This document shows positions 1 through 8,758 of a stretch of DNA of 64,000 bases, one piece after another. Origin of the DNA: Rhizobium sp. 9140 (lineage in GTDB: Bacteria > Pseudomonadota > Alphaproteobacteria > Rhizobiales > Rhizobiaceae). Every line of letters starts with the position of its first letter. The first letter of the stretch is position 1. Below the pieces are notes generated by a model that was not told where the DNA came from, did not search any database, and was given only the letters and a program-made list of their open reading frames with translations. Where the stretch lies: contig NZ_FJUR01000002.1 in NCBI RefSeq assembly GCF_900067135.1, positions 671,501-735,500 of the forward strand, written 5' to 3'. Both the position numbers and the translations under genes were made by a program.

Positions 1-247
1 CAATGCGCCGCTTGGCTTCGAAATTGCGGTTCATCCGCTCCTCGAAAGCGGCCGCCGGCGCGTCCACCGGCAAGGCGATCGCGCCGCCATGGGTCTTGAT
101 GAGCTGTTTCTTCGCATCGAGATTTTCGAGGTCCGAGCGAATGGTGACTTCGGATACGCCGAAGCGCTCCGCAAGTTCGCGGGTCTTTGCCTGACCCACG
201 CGCTGGAGTTCGAGCATGATCTGATGTCGTCTTTGTTCTGCAAGCAT
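1..247 (-). CDS. DeoR-family transcriptional regulator, N-terminal part only
   Basis: The first 82 residues are visible and the rest lies beyond the left edge. They form a DeoR-type winged helix-turn-helix: MLAEQRRHQIMLELQ, then a recognition region with VSEVTIRSDLENLD, followed by THGGA, the usual end of the DeoR DNA-binding domain. The missing C-terminus would be the sugar-phosphate sensing domain. The start at 247 fits family N-termini. The gene is divergent from the aldolase/kinase operon starting at 467, so it probably represses that operon and responds to a phosphorylated intermediate (inference). The ligand cannot be named from this fragment. Confidence 0.88.
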   Translation of the reverse strand, partial: MLAEQRRHQIMLELQRVGQAKTRELAERFGVSEVTIRSDLENLDAKKQLIKTHGGAIALPVDAPAAAFEERMNRNFEAKRRI

Positions 248-278
248 GACGGATCCGATGAGGAGGAACGAGGGCGAC

Positions 279-420
279 TTTCGAAAAACGAAACAGACAT
301 TCGCGATATGATACGGAAACGAGCATGTGCAGTGCAATATCGCGGAAGAAATAATCAGTCATCGATAAACTAAATGATAAACGAAAGAAATCGAAATATT
401 GAATGTTTCTTTTCTTTCGA
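279..420. promoter_or_regulatory. Intergenic control region with repeated CGAAA half-sites
   Basis: The divergent spacer carries several CGAAA/TTTCG half-sites: TTTCGAAAAACGAAAC at 279-294, ACGAAAG at 381, TCGAAAT at 391 and the inverse CTTTCGA at 414. DeoR-family repressors such as GlpR bind TTTCG-type repeats, so these are candidate operators for the adjacent regulator. The motif match is by eye. Confidence 0.45.
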
Positions 421-466
421 GTTAGCTGCAGCAATACGCAGAAAGACATCAACGGAGGAGATCATC

Positions 467-1267
467 ATGGGCCTTGGAACGAAAGTACGGCTGTCGCGCC
501 TGTTTTCGCATGCATCGGGAAACCTGTTCGGCGGCGCCGTCGATCATTTCGTCGGCTATGGCAATGTGCGCGAAGGCGGGCTTGCGGACCTGCCCGGCGC
601 GCTGGAGCGGGTCATGGCGGGAGGCCCTGACTATATCAGCATCCAGCCGGGTGCCGCCCGGCACCTCTGGTCGGCCTATGCCGGCAAGGCGGCGCTGGTC
701 ATCCAGGCCGGCTGCTTCACGCCGGACGACCGCATCCGGCAGCTCATCGCCACGCCGGAAGATGCGGTTCGCTACGGCGCCGATGCACTGGCCGTCGCCA
801 TTCCCGTACGCGGCGATACCGAAGGCCACTACATCCGCTGGCTGACCGACACCGTCAACGCCGCCGCACGCTTTGAAATGCCCGTCGTCGCACACGTCTA
901 TCCCCGCGATTACGCCAATGGCGGCAAGATCGTCTTCACGCCGGATGAAATCGCCTATGCCGTCCGCATCGGCTTCGAGACCGGCGTCGATGTCATCAAG
1001 GTCGGCTACACCGGCGACTTCGACAGCTTCAAGGAAACCGTCGCCACCTGCCCGGTGCCGATCGTCATTGCGGGCGGACCGAAGACCGATACGCTCCTGG
1101 GCGCACTGACGCAGACCAGCGACGCGCTGCGCGCCGGTGCCCGCGGTGCCGTCGTCGGCCGCAACCTCTGGGGTCACGGCGATACGACGAAGGCTGCCCG
1201 CGCCTTCAAGTTCGTCATTCACGACGGCATGGCGCCCGAAGCGGCCCTGACGGCAGCAGGCGCCTGA
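467..1267 (+). CDS. Class I DeoC/FbaB/LsrF-type aldolase (sugar-phosphate aldolase)
   Basis: A 266-residue TIM-barrel aldolase. The Schiff-base lysine is K178 in VDVIKVGYTGD, which matches the archaeal-type class I fructose-bisphosphate aldolase/LsrF/KDG family, and the phosphate-binding end IVIAGGPKTD and GAVVGRNLW is intact. The start at 467 has an AGGAG Shine-Dalgarno a few bases upstream; an in-frame extension upstream is possible but lacks one. The next gene, a PfkB kinase, follows after 4 bp. The pair suggests phosphorylation of a ketose followed by aldol cleavage to two three-carbon units. Sulfofructose-phosphate, tagatose or another ketose phosphate are all possible substrates; the sequence does not decide. 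Confidence 0.85.
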   Translation: MGLGTKVRLSRLFSHASGNLFGGAVDHFVGYGNVREGGLADLPGALERVMAGGPDYISIQPGAARHLWSAYAGKAALVIQAGCFTPDDRIRQLIATPEDAVRYGADALAVAIPVRGDTEGHYIRWLTDTVNAAARFEMPVVAHVYPRDYANGGKIVFTPDEIAYAVRIGFETGVDVIKVGYTGDFDSFKETVATCPVPIVIAGGPKTDTLLGALTQTSDALRAGARGAVVGRNLWGHGDTTKAARAFKFVIHDGMAPEAALTAAGA

Positions 1268-1271
1268 CGCC

Positions 1272-2204
1272 ATGGCACCGCACCGCCTCGACGTTCTCGG
1301 CTTCGGTGCCGTCGCCATCGACGACATCGTCTATGTCGATCGCCCGCTGAAGACGGGGAAAGGCAAGGTCGTGGGGCGCACGCGAGACTTCGGCGGCAAC
1401 GTCGCCACCGCCCTCGTGGCGGTTGCGAAACTGGGCGGCCAGGCAGGCTTCATCGGCTGGCTCGGCAGCACGCCGGACGAGGATCCGAGTGCAAGCGAAC
1501 TGGAGCGGCAGGGCGTGGACGTTTCCCGCGCCCCGCGCCGGCCCGATGCCCGTGCCATCCGCTCCGTCATCACCGTCGGGCCGGATGGCGATCGTTTCAT
1601 CGCCTATGACGACGATGTGCCTCACGGGACCTGCGACGATCTGAGCGACGAGACGCTGTCGGAGGCTCGTGTTCTGCTCGTCGATGGGTATGCAACGCAT
1701 TCCGAGCGGACCGTTGCGCGGGCGCGTGCCCTCGGATTGTCGGTGGTTGCCGACATCGAATGGTCGATCGGCACGGCGACGAACCGCCTGATCGCTCTCG
1801 CCGATCATCTCGTCCTGCCGCTGGCCTATGCCGAGGCGCAGACGGGCGAGACCGCGCCTGCTGCCATCCTTCGACATCTGTGGACCGACGACCGGGCAGC
1901 TGTCGTCCTGACCGACGGCGATCGCGGCGCCTTCGTGAGGCAGGCGGGCGATGCCGGAAACTGGCACGTGCCGGCCTACGCGGTTCGTGCTGTGGATACG
2001 ACGGGCGCGGGCGACTGCTTTCACGGCGCCTACGCCCTGGCCCTGGCCCGGGGGCAGCCGCCGATCGACTGCGTCCGATATGCCGCTGCTGCTGCCGCCA
2101 TCTCCGTCACTGGAAAGGGTGGTCGAATGGCCCTTCCCGATCACCCCGCCTGCACCGCACTGATGCAGGCAGTGGGCGCGCCGCAACCGCGGGCGATGTC
2201 CTGA
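1272..2204 (+). CDS. PfkB/ribokinase-family carbohydrate kinase
   Basis: A 310-residue ribokinase-fold kinase. The N-terminal GG signature is FGGNVATALVAVAKLGG near residues 38-54. The C-terminal PfkB signature is DTTGAGDCFHGAY, with the catalytic base D248. It probably phosphorylates the sugar delivered by the downstream ABC transporter and hands it to the aldolase (467-1267), with which it is cotranscribed at 4-bp spacing. PfkB kinases act on sulfofructose, tagatose-6-P, KDG, fructose and nucleosides, so the substrate is inferred only from the aldolase context. Confidence 0.88.
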   Translation: MAPHRLDVLGFGAVAIDDIVYVDRPLKTGKGKVVGRTRDFGGNVATALVAVAKLGGQAGFIGWLGSTPDEDPSASELERQGVDVSRAPRRPDARAIRSVITVGPDGDRFIAYDDDVPHGTCDDLSDETLSEARVLLVDGYATHSERTVARARALGLSVVADIEWSIGTATNRLIALADHLVLPLAYAEAQTGETAPAAILRHLWTDDRAAVVLTDGDRGAFVRQAGDAGNWHVPAYAVRAVDTTGAGDCFHGAYALALARGQPPIDCVRYAAAAAAISVTGKGGRMALPDHPACTALMQAVGAPQPRAMS

Positions 2205-2460
2205 CGCGCAGGCAGCGAACCCACCAATAAAATAGCACGCGTAAAAAAATAATTTTTCATTCGAAGTGCCCAGGAAATGCTGAGAAAAATGTTTCTTCTC
2301 AAAAGCCTAGGATACTGACATCACGAGCGTCCGACAATCTTGGATGCTCCTGACGGCGATAGGCCGTTGACGAACGGGGTGCGGACAGGCCTTCTATCGG
2401 CGCTGTCGCATAGAGCCATCGCAAGGTTCCGATGGCTGAGGAAACAGGGAGGAAAACACT

Positions 2461-3606
2461 GTGGCCGATGTGGTTCTGGACAAAATCTGCAAGACCTTTG
2501 GAACGGAATTCCATGCGATCAAGGATCTCAGCCTGACGATCCGCGATGGCGAGTTTCTGATCCTCGTCGGGCCTTCGGGCTGCGGCAAATCGACGGCTCT
2601 TCGCATGATCGCGGGGCTGGAGGAGATCAGCAGCGGCACGCTGAGCATCGGCGGCGAAAACGTCGTCGATCTCTCTCCCAAGGATCGCAACATTGCCATG
2701 GTGTTCCAGTCTTACGCGCTCTACCCGCACATGACGGTGTTCGACAACATCGCCTTCTCGATGAAGCTCGCGGGCAAAAGCAAGGACGAACGAACGAAAC
2801 GCGTCAACGAGATCGCAAAGACCTTGCAATTAACCAAGGTGCTCGGCAGCAAGCCGGCGGAGCTTTCCGGCGGGCAGCGGCAGCGTGTGGCGATGGGGCG
2901 GGCCATGGTGCGGGAGCCGGCGGCCTTCCTGATGGACGAGCCGCTTTCCAACCTTGACGCCAAGCTGCGCGTGCAGATGCGTGCCGAGATCGTCAACCTG
3001 CAGCGCCAGCTGGCCGTGACGACGATCTACGTGACGCATGACCAGACGGAGGCGCTGACGATGGGCGACCGTGTCGCCGTGCTCAAAGGCGGCGTGCTGC
3101 AGCAGGTGGATACGCCGAAGATCCTCTACAGCAAGCCGGTCAACGCCTTTGTCGCCGGCTTCATCGGCTCGCCGTCGATGAACCTCTTCCAGGGCCGCCT
3201 CGAAAATGGTCATATCGTCCTGCCGACCTTCTCTCTGCCGTTGTCGACGGAAGCTCTCGCACAGTTCCCGGGCTTGGCGGCGTTCGAGGGGCGGACGGTG
3301 CTGTTCGGGATTCGGCCAGAAGATCTGCACGACAGCAGGCTCGCGTCCGGTGCGATGCATCCGACGATCCCGGCAACGGTCAAATCCATCGAGGAACTTG
3401 GATCGGAGTGGATCGTCCATCTCAACATCGATGCCGTCCGCGTCGATTCCGGCGACCCCGATGCCGTCGAGGAGCTGAGCAGTGCAGCGAACGCCGTGGC
3501 CAAGTTCGAAGCCACGAGCCACGCCCGTGCCGGCGAGCGGATCGACGTGGCGATCGATGTCGCCAAGCTGCATTTCTTCGACCCGGAGAGCCATCTGGCG
3601 CTCTGA
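2461..3606 (+). CDS. CUT1 sugar ABC transporter ATP-binding protein (UgpC/MsmK type)
   Basis: A 381-residue ATPase. Walker A is GPSGCGKST near residue 38, the Q-loop VFQSYALYPHMTV, the signature LSGGQRQR near 136, the Walker B FLMDEPLSNLD and the switch VTHDQ. The C-terminal 150 residues form the MalK-type TOBE/regulatory extension. The GTG start at 2461 has a GGGAGG site about 8 bases upstream. It powers the permeases at 5348 and 6291. A 256-bp spacer separates it from the kinase gene and a 354-bp spacer from the binding protein, so it may have its own promoter. Confidence 0.92.
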   Translation: MADVVLDKICKTFGTEFHAIKDLSLTIRDGEFLILVGPSGCGKSTALRMIAGLEEISSGTLSIGGENVVDLSPKDRNIAMVFQSYALYPHMTVFDNIAFSMKLAGKSKDERTKRVNEIAKTLQLTKVLGSKPAELSGGQRQRVAMGRAMVREPAAFLMDEPLSNLDAKLRVQMRAEIVNLQRQLAVTTIYVTHDQTEALTMGDRVAVLKGGVLQQVDTPKILYSKPVNAFVAGFIGSPSMNLFQGRLENGHIVLPTFSLPLSTEALAQFPGLAAFEGRTVLFGIRPEDLHDSRLASGAMHPTIPATVKSIEELGSEWIVHLNIDAVRVDSGDPDAVEELSSAANAVAKFEATSHARAGERIDVAIDVAKLHFFDPESHLAL

Positions 3607-3724
3607 GCCGGGAGCGCTGGCGGGGTGCCGTGGATGCGGGGAAAGCCGCCGATCGGCATGCTGACAACGGCGATACAGGGATGCACGATCAAGGCCAAAA
3701 AGCATCCGGCGAGGTCCGCTTTCA

Positions 3725-3746
3725 TTTCTTTACGGACGTAAAGAAA
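3725..3746. promoter_or_regulatory. 9-bp inverted repeat, operator or hairpin
   Basis: TTTCTTTAC at 3725-3733 is perfectly complementary to GTAAAGAAA at 3738-3746, with a 4-base GGAC loop. It lies about 120 bp after the ATPase stop. It could be a weak terminator of the ATPase transcript or a regulator site for the next promoter. Confidence 0.5.
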
Positions 3747-3788
3747 AAACGATCCTAAAGTCATTTATAACAAATAAAATGTTCCGAC

Positions 3789-3811
3789 ATATGCATTCTA
3801 TAAATGCATAT
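3789..3811. promoter_or_regulatory. 8-bp palindrome ATATGCAT/ATGCATAT
   Basis: ATATGCAT (3789-3796) and ATGCATAT (3804-3811) form a perfect inverted repeat with a 7-base spacer, about one helical turn centre to centre, 150 bp ahead of the binding-protein start. The geometry suits a dimeric regulator. No protein can be assigned. Confidence 0.45.
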
Positions 3812-3960
3812 ATATCAAGGATTTGACTGGTACAGCGAAGACGACGGAACGCGAAACACGTTTCATGCCGAAAATGGACGTTGACAGGTGTTGGCGTTCG
3901 GGACCCTACTGCCATATCGATCTGGGAGGATCGAACAAACCGTATTCCTGGGAGGGGATC

Positions 3961-5196
3961 ATGAAAGCGACGAAGCTTCTTGCTACCGCAGCAGTCTGGG
4001 CATTGTGCTCGACGGCTGCGTTCGCCGATACCACCATCGAGTTCATCCAGTGGTGGGAGCCGGAGATGCCTGCGGGCGCGCTCCGCGGCATCATGGACGA
4101 TTTCGAGAAGGCCAATCCGGGCATCAAGGTCACGCTCGTCAGCGGCCCCTATGCCACCACCCGCGACCAGATCGTCGTCGGTGCTGCGTCAGGAACGCTC
4201 AGCGATGTCGTCGGTCTTGATGGCGCCTGGGTCAACGGCCTTGCCAAGCAGGGTGCCATCGCGTCGATGGACCCGCTGATGGCCAATGCGAAGTACGATG
4301 CCGGCCAGATCGCCGACATCGTCAAGGTCGACGGCAACAGCGTCATGTTCCCGCTCGCCTCCTTCGTCTATCCGGTGTTCGTCAATCTCGACCTTGCCAA
4401 GGCCGCCGGCATCGACAAAATCCCGGGCACCCGCACGGAATTTGCCGATGCGGCGAAGAAGATGACAGATGCGGCCAAGAACCAGTATGGCTGGGTGCTG
4501 CCGCTGTCACTGCAGAACCCCGGCGGTATCCAGAACGACGTGATGTCCTGGACATGGGCGTCCGGCGGCTCGATGCTGAAAGACGGTAAGCCGGATCTCG
4601 AAAACGAATCCGTCGTCGGCACGCTCGAATACATCAAGTCCCTGCACGACGCGGGCGTCATCTCTCCCGGCATCTTCGCCAAGAAGGAGCAGGACAAGGT
4701 CGAGGAATTCGTCAACGGCCGCGTCGGCATGATGGTCGACTCGCTGGCGCACATCAACCTTATCCGCGAACGCAATCCGAAGCTCAATTTCGGCATCTCG
4801 GCCCTGCCCGCTGTCGATGGCTATACCGGCAAGCGCGGACTGCCCTATGCCTCATGGGGCATCGGCATCAGCGAAGGCAGCAAGCACAAGGAAGAGGCCT
4901 GGAAGCTTGTGGAATACCTGATGAGCCCCGACGTCAACGGCCGCCTCGTCTCCATCGCCAATGCGTTTCCGGGCAACGTAAACGCAAAGCCCGACTTCTC
5001 GAAGTCCGACCCGCTGTTCGAAGAAGCCTTCGCGATCTTCCAGAGCGGCCATCTCGCCAACGAGTTCGTCGGCCTTCCCGTGGCCGAGGAGCTTATGCGC
5101 CAGATGGGCATCGAGGTGCAGAAGATGTTCGACGGCTCGGAAACGGCAAAGGACGCTGCCGCCAACACGCAGAAGCAGTGGCTGACCAAGTTCTAG
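3961..5196 (+). CDS. Extracellular solute-binding protein, family 1 (CUT1 sugar importer)
   Basis: A 411-residue periplasmic lipophilic-leader protein. The start at 3961 has a GGGAGGGG site just upstream and gives a clean Sec signal (MKATKLLATAAVWALCSTAAFA, cleavage after AFA). An upstream in-frame start would bury this signal. The mature part opens with TIEFIQWWEPE, typical of family 1 binding proteins. It should deliver a mono- or oligosaccharide to the permeases that follow. The linkage to aldolase and kinase suggests a metabolised ketose or glycoside; the ligand is unknown. Confidence 0.9.
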   Translation: MKATKLLATAAVWALCSTAAFADTTIEFIQWWEPEMPAGALRGIMDDFEKANPGIKVTLVSGPYATTRDQIVVGAASGTLSDVVGLDGAWVNGLAKQGAIASMDPLMANAKYDAGQIADIVKVDGNSVMFPLASFVYPVFVNLDLAKAAGIDKIPGTRTEFADAAKKMTDAAKNQYGWVLPLSLQNPGGIQNDVMSWTWASGGSMLKDGKPDLENESVVGTLEYIKSLHDAGVISPGIFAKKEQDKVEEFVNGRVGMMVDSLAHINLIRERNPKLNFGISALPAVDGYTGKRGLPYASWGIGISEGSKHKEEAWKLVEYLMSPDVNGRLVSIANAFPGNVNAKPDFSKSDPLFEEAFAIFQSGHLANEFVGLPVAEELMRQMGIEVQKMFDGSETAKDAAANTQKQWLTKF

Positions 5197-5275
5197 AGCA
5201 TTTCCAGCCGAGGCGGAATCGCTTCGGCGTCGGACAATGCGGCAAAACGAGAGGTTAAAGCCGAGCAGGATGTCC
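5194..5275. repeat. Possible degenerate rhizobial intergenic repeat
   Basis: The spacer begins at the stop codon with TAGAGCATTTCCAGCC, then GGCGGAATCGCTTCGGCG and AATGCGGCAAAACGAGAGG. This wording resembles an intergenic element I know from memory as widespread after genes in rhizobial genomes. No second copy was found in this window, so the assignment rests on recall only. Confidence 0.35.
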
Positions 5276-5347
5276 AGCCCCGGCAGGCGATCAACCGCTT
5301 GCCGGGGTGCTTCATCCGCCCTTGAGGAAACCGGGAAAGCAATCGTC

Positions 5348-6286
5348 ATGAGCAGTGTGATGCAAGGTCTGGCCGTCCAACCGGCGAAAAAGCGTAGCAG
5401 CGGCCTTCTGACCTATCGGACGCGAAAGCGGCTGGTCCCCTATCTCTACATTGCGCCGGCAACCCTGCTCTTCTCGGTGCTCATGTTGTTTCCCATGATC
5501 ATGGTCTTCCGCTATTCGCTGATGGACGGCGCGATCATGAAGAAGGACGCGGTCTTCGTCGGCTTTCAGAACTACCTGACGATCTTCCGGGACGCGATCT
5601 TCTGGCAGGCCTTCGGACAAACGCTCTATTTCACGGTCATGAGCGTGGTCTTCCACTTCCTCATCGGCCTCGCCTTCGCGCTGCTCCTCAATACCCAGCG
5701 CATCGATCCCGCGGTTCGCAGCCTGTTGCGCGTGCTCTACATCCTGCCGTGGCTGTTCACCGCCGTTATCATCGCCATCATCTGGCGGTTGCTTCTCGAC
5801 CCGAACGGCGTTGTGAACAGCGTGCTGATGGCGCTCCACATCGTGGATTTCAAAGTCGAATGGTTCTCATCCACCGCGACCGCCCTTCATGCCCTGACAT
5901 TCGCGAACATCTGGGCCGGATATCCGCTCTACATGGTCAGCCTGCTGGCCGGCCTGCAGGGCATCTCCAAGGAGCTCTATGAGGCGGCCGGCATCGACGG
6001 CGCGAACGAACTGCAGAAGTTCTGGTACATCACCATCCCGCAACTGATGCCGATCATCATCTCGATCGCGCTTCTCGATTTCATCTGGACGATGCAGGTC
6101 TTCCCGCTGGTCTGGATGACGACCGGCGGCGGGCCGATCTATTCGACCGAGGTGCTGAGCACCTACACCTACAAGCTCGCCTTTTCGCAATACGAGTTCT
6201 CGCTGGCCTCGGCGAGCGCGATCATCATCCTCGTCATCTCCATGAGCGTGACCTACTTCTACATCAAGCACCAGAAGGGCAGGTAA
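5348..6286 (+). CDS. CUT1 ABC transporter permease (MalF-like)
   Basis: A 312-residue inner-membrane protein with about six hydrophobic segments, the first at residues 31-55 (YLYIAPATLLFSVLMLFPMI). The binding-protein-dependent transport EAA loop is EAAGIDGANELQKFWYITIP near residue 215, which docks on the ATPase. The start at 5348 is preferred over an in-frame upstream start because the N-terminal extension would be unlike the family. It pairs with the permease starting 4 bp downstream. Confidence 0.88.
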   Translation: MSSVMQGLAVQPAKKRSSGLLTYRTRKRLVPYLYIAPATLLFSVLMLFPMIMVFRYSLMDGAIMKKDAVFVGFQNYLTIFRDAIFWQAFGQTLYFTVMSVVFHFLIGLAFALLLNTQRIDPAVRSLLRVLYILPWLFTAVIIAIIWRLLLDPNGVVNSVLMALHIVDFKVEWFSSTATALHALTFANIWAGYPLYMVSLLAGLQGISKELYEAAGIDGANELQKFWYITIPQLMPIIISIALLDFIWTMQVFPLVWMTTGGGPIYSTEVLSTYTYKLAFSQYEFSLASASAIIILVISMSVTYFYIKHQKGR

Positions 6287-6290
6287 TCCC

Positions 6291-7148
6291 ATGGCCCAAC
6301 GCTCCTCCAAGCGCTCGTCAAGCCGCTCCATTCTTCCGACAGTTCTGACCTATATCGGCCTGGCGATCGGCCTCGTCTTTGCGGGTTTCCCCATTCTCTG
6401 GATGTTCTTCAGCTCGCTGAAATCCAACACGGAAATCTTCGCCCTGCCCCCGAAACTGCTGCCGGACGTCTATACGCTCGTCGCCTATGCCTCGATCTTC
6501 GACGATCCGGTGAAGATCCGCTTCTTCATCAACAGCTACATCGTCGCCGGCGTCGTCACCCTGCTGACACTGCTCGTAGCGATCATCACCGCCTATGGCT
6601 TCAGCCGCTATGCGTTTCGATTCAAGAACACGCTGAACATCTTCATCATCAGCACGCAGACCGTGCCGCCGATCACGTTGCTCATTCCCTATTTCGGAAT
6701 GGTGGTCGCCTTCGGCATCTTCGATACCTACTTCGCGCTGATCCTCACCTACCTCGTCTTCACGCTGCCTTATGCCATCCTGCTGATGACCGGCTATCTT
6801 AACACGCTGCCGAAGGAACTGGACGAAGCGGTGCTGGTCGATGGCGGCACCAGCTGGACGGCCCTCTGGCGCGTGATCGTCCCGGTCTCGGTTCCCGGCA
6901 TCGTGGCCACGGCGGTCTACACGTTTCTTCTGTCCTGGAACGAGTTCCTCTTTGCGCTGACGCTGACGAAATCCATGGACCTGCGCACCGTCCCGATCGG
7001 CATCCAGCTTCTCATGGGGCAACATGCCTTTGAGTGGAACGAGATGATGGCCATGAGCGTCCTCGGCTCGCTGCCGCTCCTCCTCCTCTACCTCTTCGCC
7101 CAGCGATATTTCCTCGCCGGCATGACATCGGGGTCGGTCAAGAGTTGA
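6291..7148 (+). CDS. CUT1 ABC transporter permease (MalG-like)
   Basis: A 285-residue permease with six predicted membrane spans and the EAA motif DEAVLVDGGTSWTALWRVIVP near residue 180. The N-terminus is short and basic (MAQRSSKRSSSRS), as in MalG-type subunits. It starts 4 bp after the partner permease and is the last gene of the sugar operon; a strong hairpin follows at 7188. Confidence 0.92.
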   Translation: MAQRSSKRSSSRSILPTVLTYIGLAIGLVFAGFPILWMFFSSLKSNTEIFALPPKLLPDVYTLVAYASIFDDPVKIRFFINSYIVAGVVTLLTLLVAIITAYGFSRYAFRFKNTLNIFIISTQTVPPITLLIPYFGMVVAFGIFDTYFALILTYLVFTLPYAILLMTGYLNTLPKELDEAVLVDGGTSWTALWRVIVPVSVPGIVATAVYTFLLSWNEFLFALTLTKSMDLRTVPIGIQLLMGQHAFEWNEMMAMSVLGSLPLLLLYLFAQRYFLAGMTSGSVKS

Positions 7149-7187
7149 CGACCCGCTACACAGGTGAAGAGAAGCCTGCATGATGAT

Positions 7188-7215
7188 GTGGCGGACGTCA
7201 TCGGACGTCCGCCAC
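7188..7215. terminator. Bidirectional hairpin terminator
   Basis: A perfect 12-bp stem, GTGGCGGACGTC (7188-7199) with GACGTCCGCCAC (7204-7215) and a 4-base ATCG loop, followed by GTTTTAC on the plus strand. It sits between the convergent sugar operon and the amino acid transporter operon, the expected place for a shared terminator. Confidence 0.8.
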
Positions 7216-7222
7216 ACACGTT

Positions 7223-8011
7223 TTACTTGATCGTCTTGATCGGATCCTTCGGGGTCGGATCGAAGCCGACGAGGTCGGTCGTCAGCTTGGCATAGGTGCC
7301 GTCAGACACCATGTCGGCGAGCGCCTTGTTCACGGCCTCGACGAGGTGCGGCTTGCCCATCTTGAACGCGAAGCCCTTCTGGACATGGCTGACATAGTCG
7401 TCGGTCATTTTCAGCGGCATCTTTGCCGTCTTGATGGCATAGGCAGCCGCGATCGCGTCCGTGATGACCGCATCGACATTGCCGTTGACGAGGTCCTGCA
7501 TCGCATCCGACTCCGCCTTGTAACCCTTGACGGTCGCGCCCTTCTCTTCCGCGATCTTCGTCCAGCTGGAGGCGACGAGCGCGCCGACGGTCTTGCCCTT
7601 GAGGTCAGTGGCGGTCTTCAGTTCGGACTGTTCGGCGACAACGACACGTCCGCCGGATTCCAGCCAGCCGTTGGAGAACGTCACCTGCTTCTGGCGGGCC
7701 TCGGTGATGTCCATCGCGGCACTGATGACGTCATATTGATCGGCCTGCAGGCCGACGAGCAGCGAATCCCACTTGATGAGAACCGGCGTGTATTCGAGGT
7801 TCAGGCGCTTGGCGACCTCCGACATGACCCGGATTTCCAGACCATCGAGCGTGCCGTCGGGTGCCCGCATGCTGAAGGGCGCATAGGTGCCTTCCGTGGC
7901 GACCATCAGCTTGCCGGGTTCCAGCAGTTCGAGGTCGGCGGCGTGGGCGAGCGAGCCCAGCGTGAGGCTTGCGACGGTTGCAGTGACGGCGAAAAGCGTT
8001 TTGAAAAGCAT
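7223..8011 (-). CDS. Polar amino acid ABC transporter substrate-binding protein (family 3)
   Basis: A 262-residue periplasmic protein starting at 8011 with an AGGGA ribosome site. It has a Sec signal MLFKTLFAVTATVASLTLG...AHA. The mature sequence has the family 3 start KLMVATEGTYAPFSMR, then DGLEIRVMSEVAKRLN and the hinge region YDVISAAMDITEARQ. The family binds amino acids, opines or related amines. It is the last gene of the operon 10190 to 7223, cotranscribed with a DUF1989 protein, so the ligand is probably a nitrogenous compound degraded by the neighbouring island. Confidence 0.9.
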   Translation of the reverse strand: MLFKTLFAVTATVASLTLGSLAHAADLELLEPGKLMVATEGTYAPFSMRAPDGTLDGLEIRVMSEVAKRLNLEYTPVLIKWDSLLVGLQADQYDVISAAMDITEARQKQVTFSNGWLESGGRVVVAEQSELKTATDLKGKTVGALVASSWTKIAEEKGATVKGYKAESDAMQDLVNGNVDAVITDAIAAAYAIKTAKMPLKMTDDYVSHVQKGFAFKMGKPHLVEAVNKALADMVSDGTYAKLTTDLVGFDPTPKDPIKTIK

Positions 8012-8101
8012 GTCGAGTTCCCTGTTTTCTTTGATGTATTCGGTCTGCACTGCGACGGCGCGGCGAATGTGCCTTGCCGGAAAAACGCCTGTGCCGGTCC
8101 C

Positions 8102-8758
8102 TCAGCTCAACCGGGCATAATGGCGCTCCAGCCACGATGCGAGAAGCGTCAGGACGGTCGTCAGGACGAGATAGATGACCGCGACCGCAATGTAGAATTC
8201 GAAGGGGCGGAAGGTCGCGGCGATAAGGGTCTGGGCGTAGAGCGTCAGTTCGACGACGGTGATGGTCGACAGGAGCGACGTGTTCTTCAACGTCGAGATC
8301 GCTTCGTTGGTCACGGCCGGAAGGATGATGCGGAAGACCTGCGGCAGGATGATCGTGCGCATCGTCTCGGCCCGGCTGAAGCCGAGCGCGAGCGCCGACT
8401 CGCTCTGCCCGGACGGGATCGCCGTCAGGCCGCCGCGGACGATTTCGGCGATATAGGCGCCGCTGTTGATCCCGAGGGCGAGTACGCCCGCCGTGAACGG
8501 CGACAGCCGGATGCCGAACTGCGGCAGGCCGAAATAGATGATGAAGATCTGGATGAGCGTCGGCGTGCCGCGGATGAACCAGATATAGAAGCCCGCGACC
8601 GCACGGACGGATCTCAACCGCGACCGCTGCGCGAGAGCGGCCAGAAGCCCGCAGGCCCAGCTGACGACGATCGTCAGGATCGTCAGGGCGAACACCGTCC
8701 AGGCGGCCTTCAGAAAGCCGGGGCCGTAGAGCTGCAATTCTTCGAGAACGAATGTCAT
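8102..8758 (-). CDS. Polar amino acid ABC transporter permease
   Basis: A 218-residue HisM/GlnP-type permease. The EAA-loop equivalent reads [20 protein letters not shown] near residues 120-140, with membrane segments at about 18-40, 75-100 and 180-205. Its start overlaps the end of the ATPase gene by 4 bp, showing translational coupling. Only one permease gene is present, so it would act as a homodimer. Confidence 0.92.
   Translation of the reverse strand: MTFVLEELQLYGPGFLKAAWTVFALTILTIVVSWACGLLAALAQRSRLRSVRAVAGFYIWFIRGTPTLIQIFIIYFGLPQFGIRLSPFTAGVLALGINSGAYIAEIVRGGLTAIPSGQSESALALGFSRAETMRTIILPQVFRIILPAVTNEAISTLKNTSLLSTITVVELTLYAQTLIAATFRPFEFYIAVAVIYLVLTTVLTLLASWLERHYARLS

Larger units (their letters stand above)
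3607..3960. other. 354-bp spacer upstream of the binding-protein gene, with two palindromes
   Basis: No convincing gene is present. The spacer is AT-rich from about 3725 to 3835. It contains two perfect inverted repeats, listed separately, and a short GAAAC-AC-GTTTC element at 3853-3864. It probably contains the promoter that gives the solute-binding protein higher expression than the ATPase. Confidence 0.6.

Noticed and set aside
449..2186. Two long minus-strand frames opposite the aldolase and kinase
   Set aside because: Both are shadows of plus-strand genes with intact catalytic motifs.
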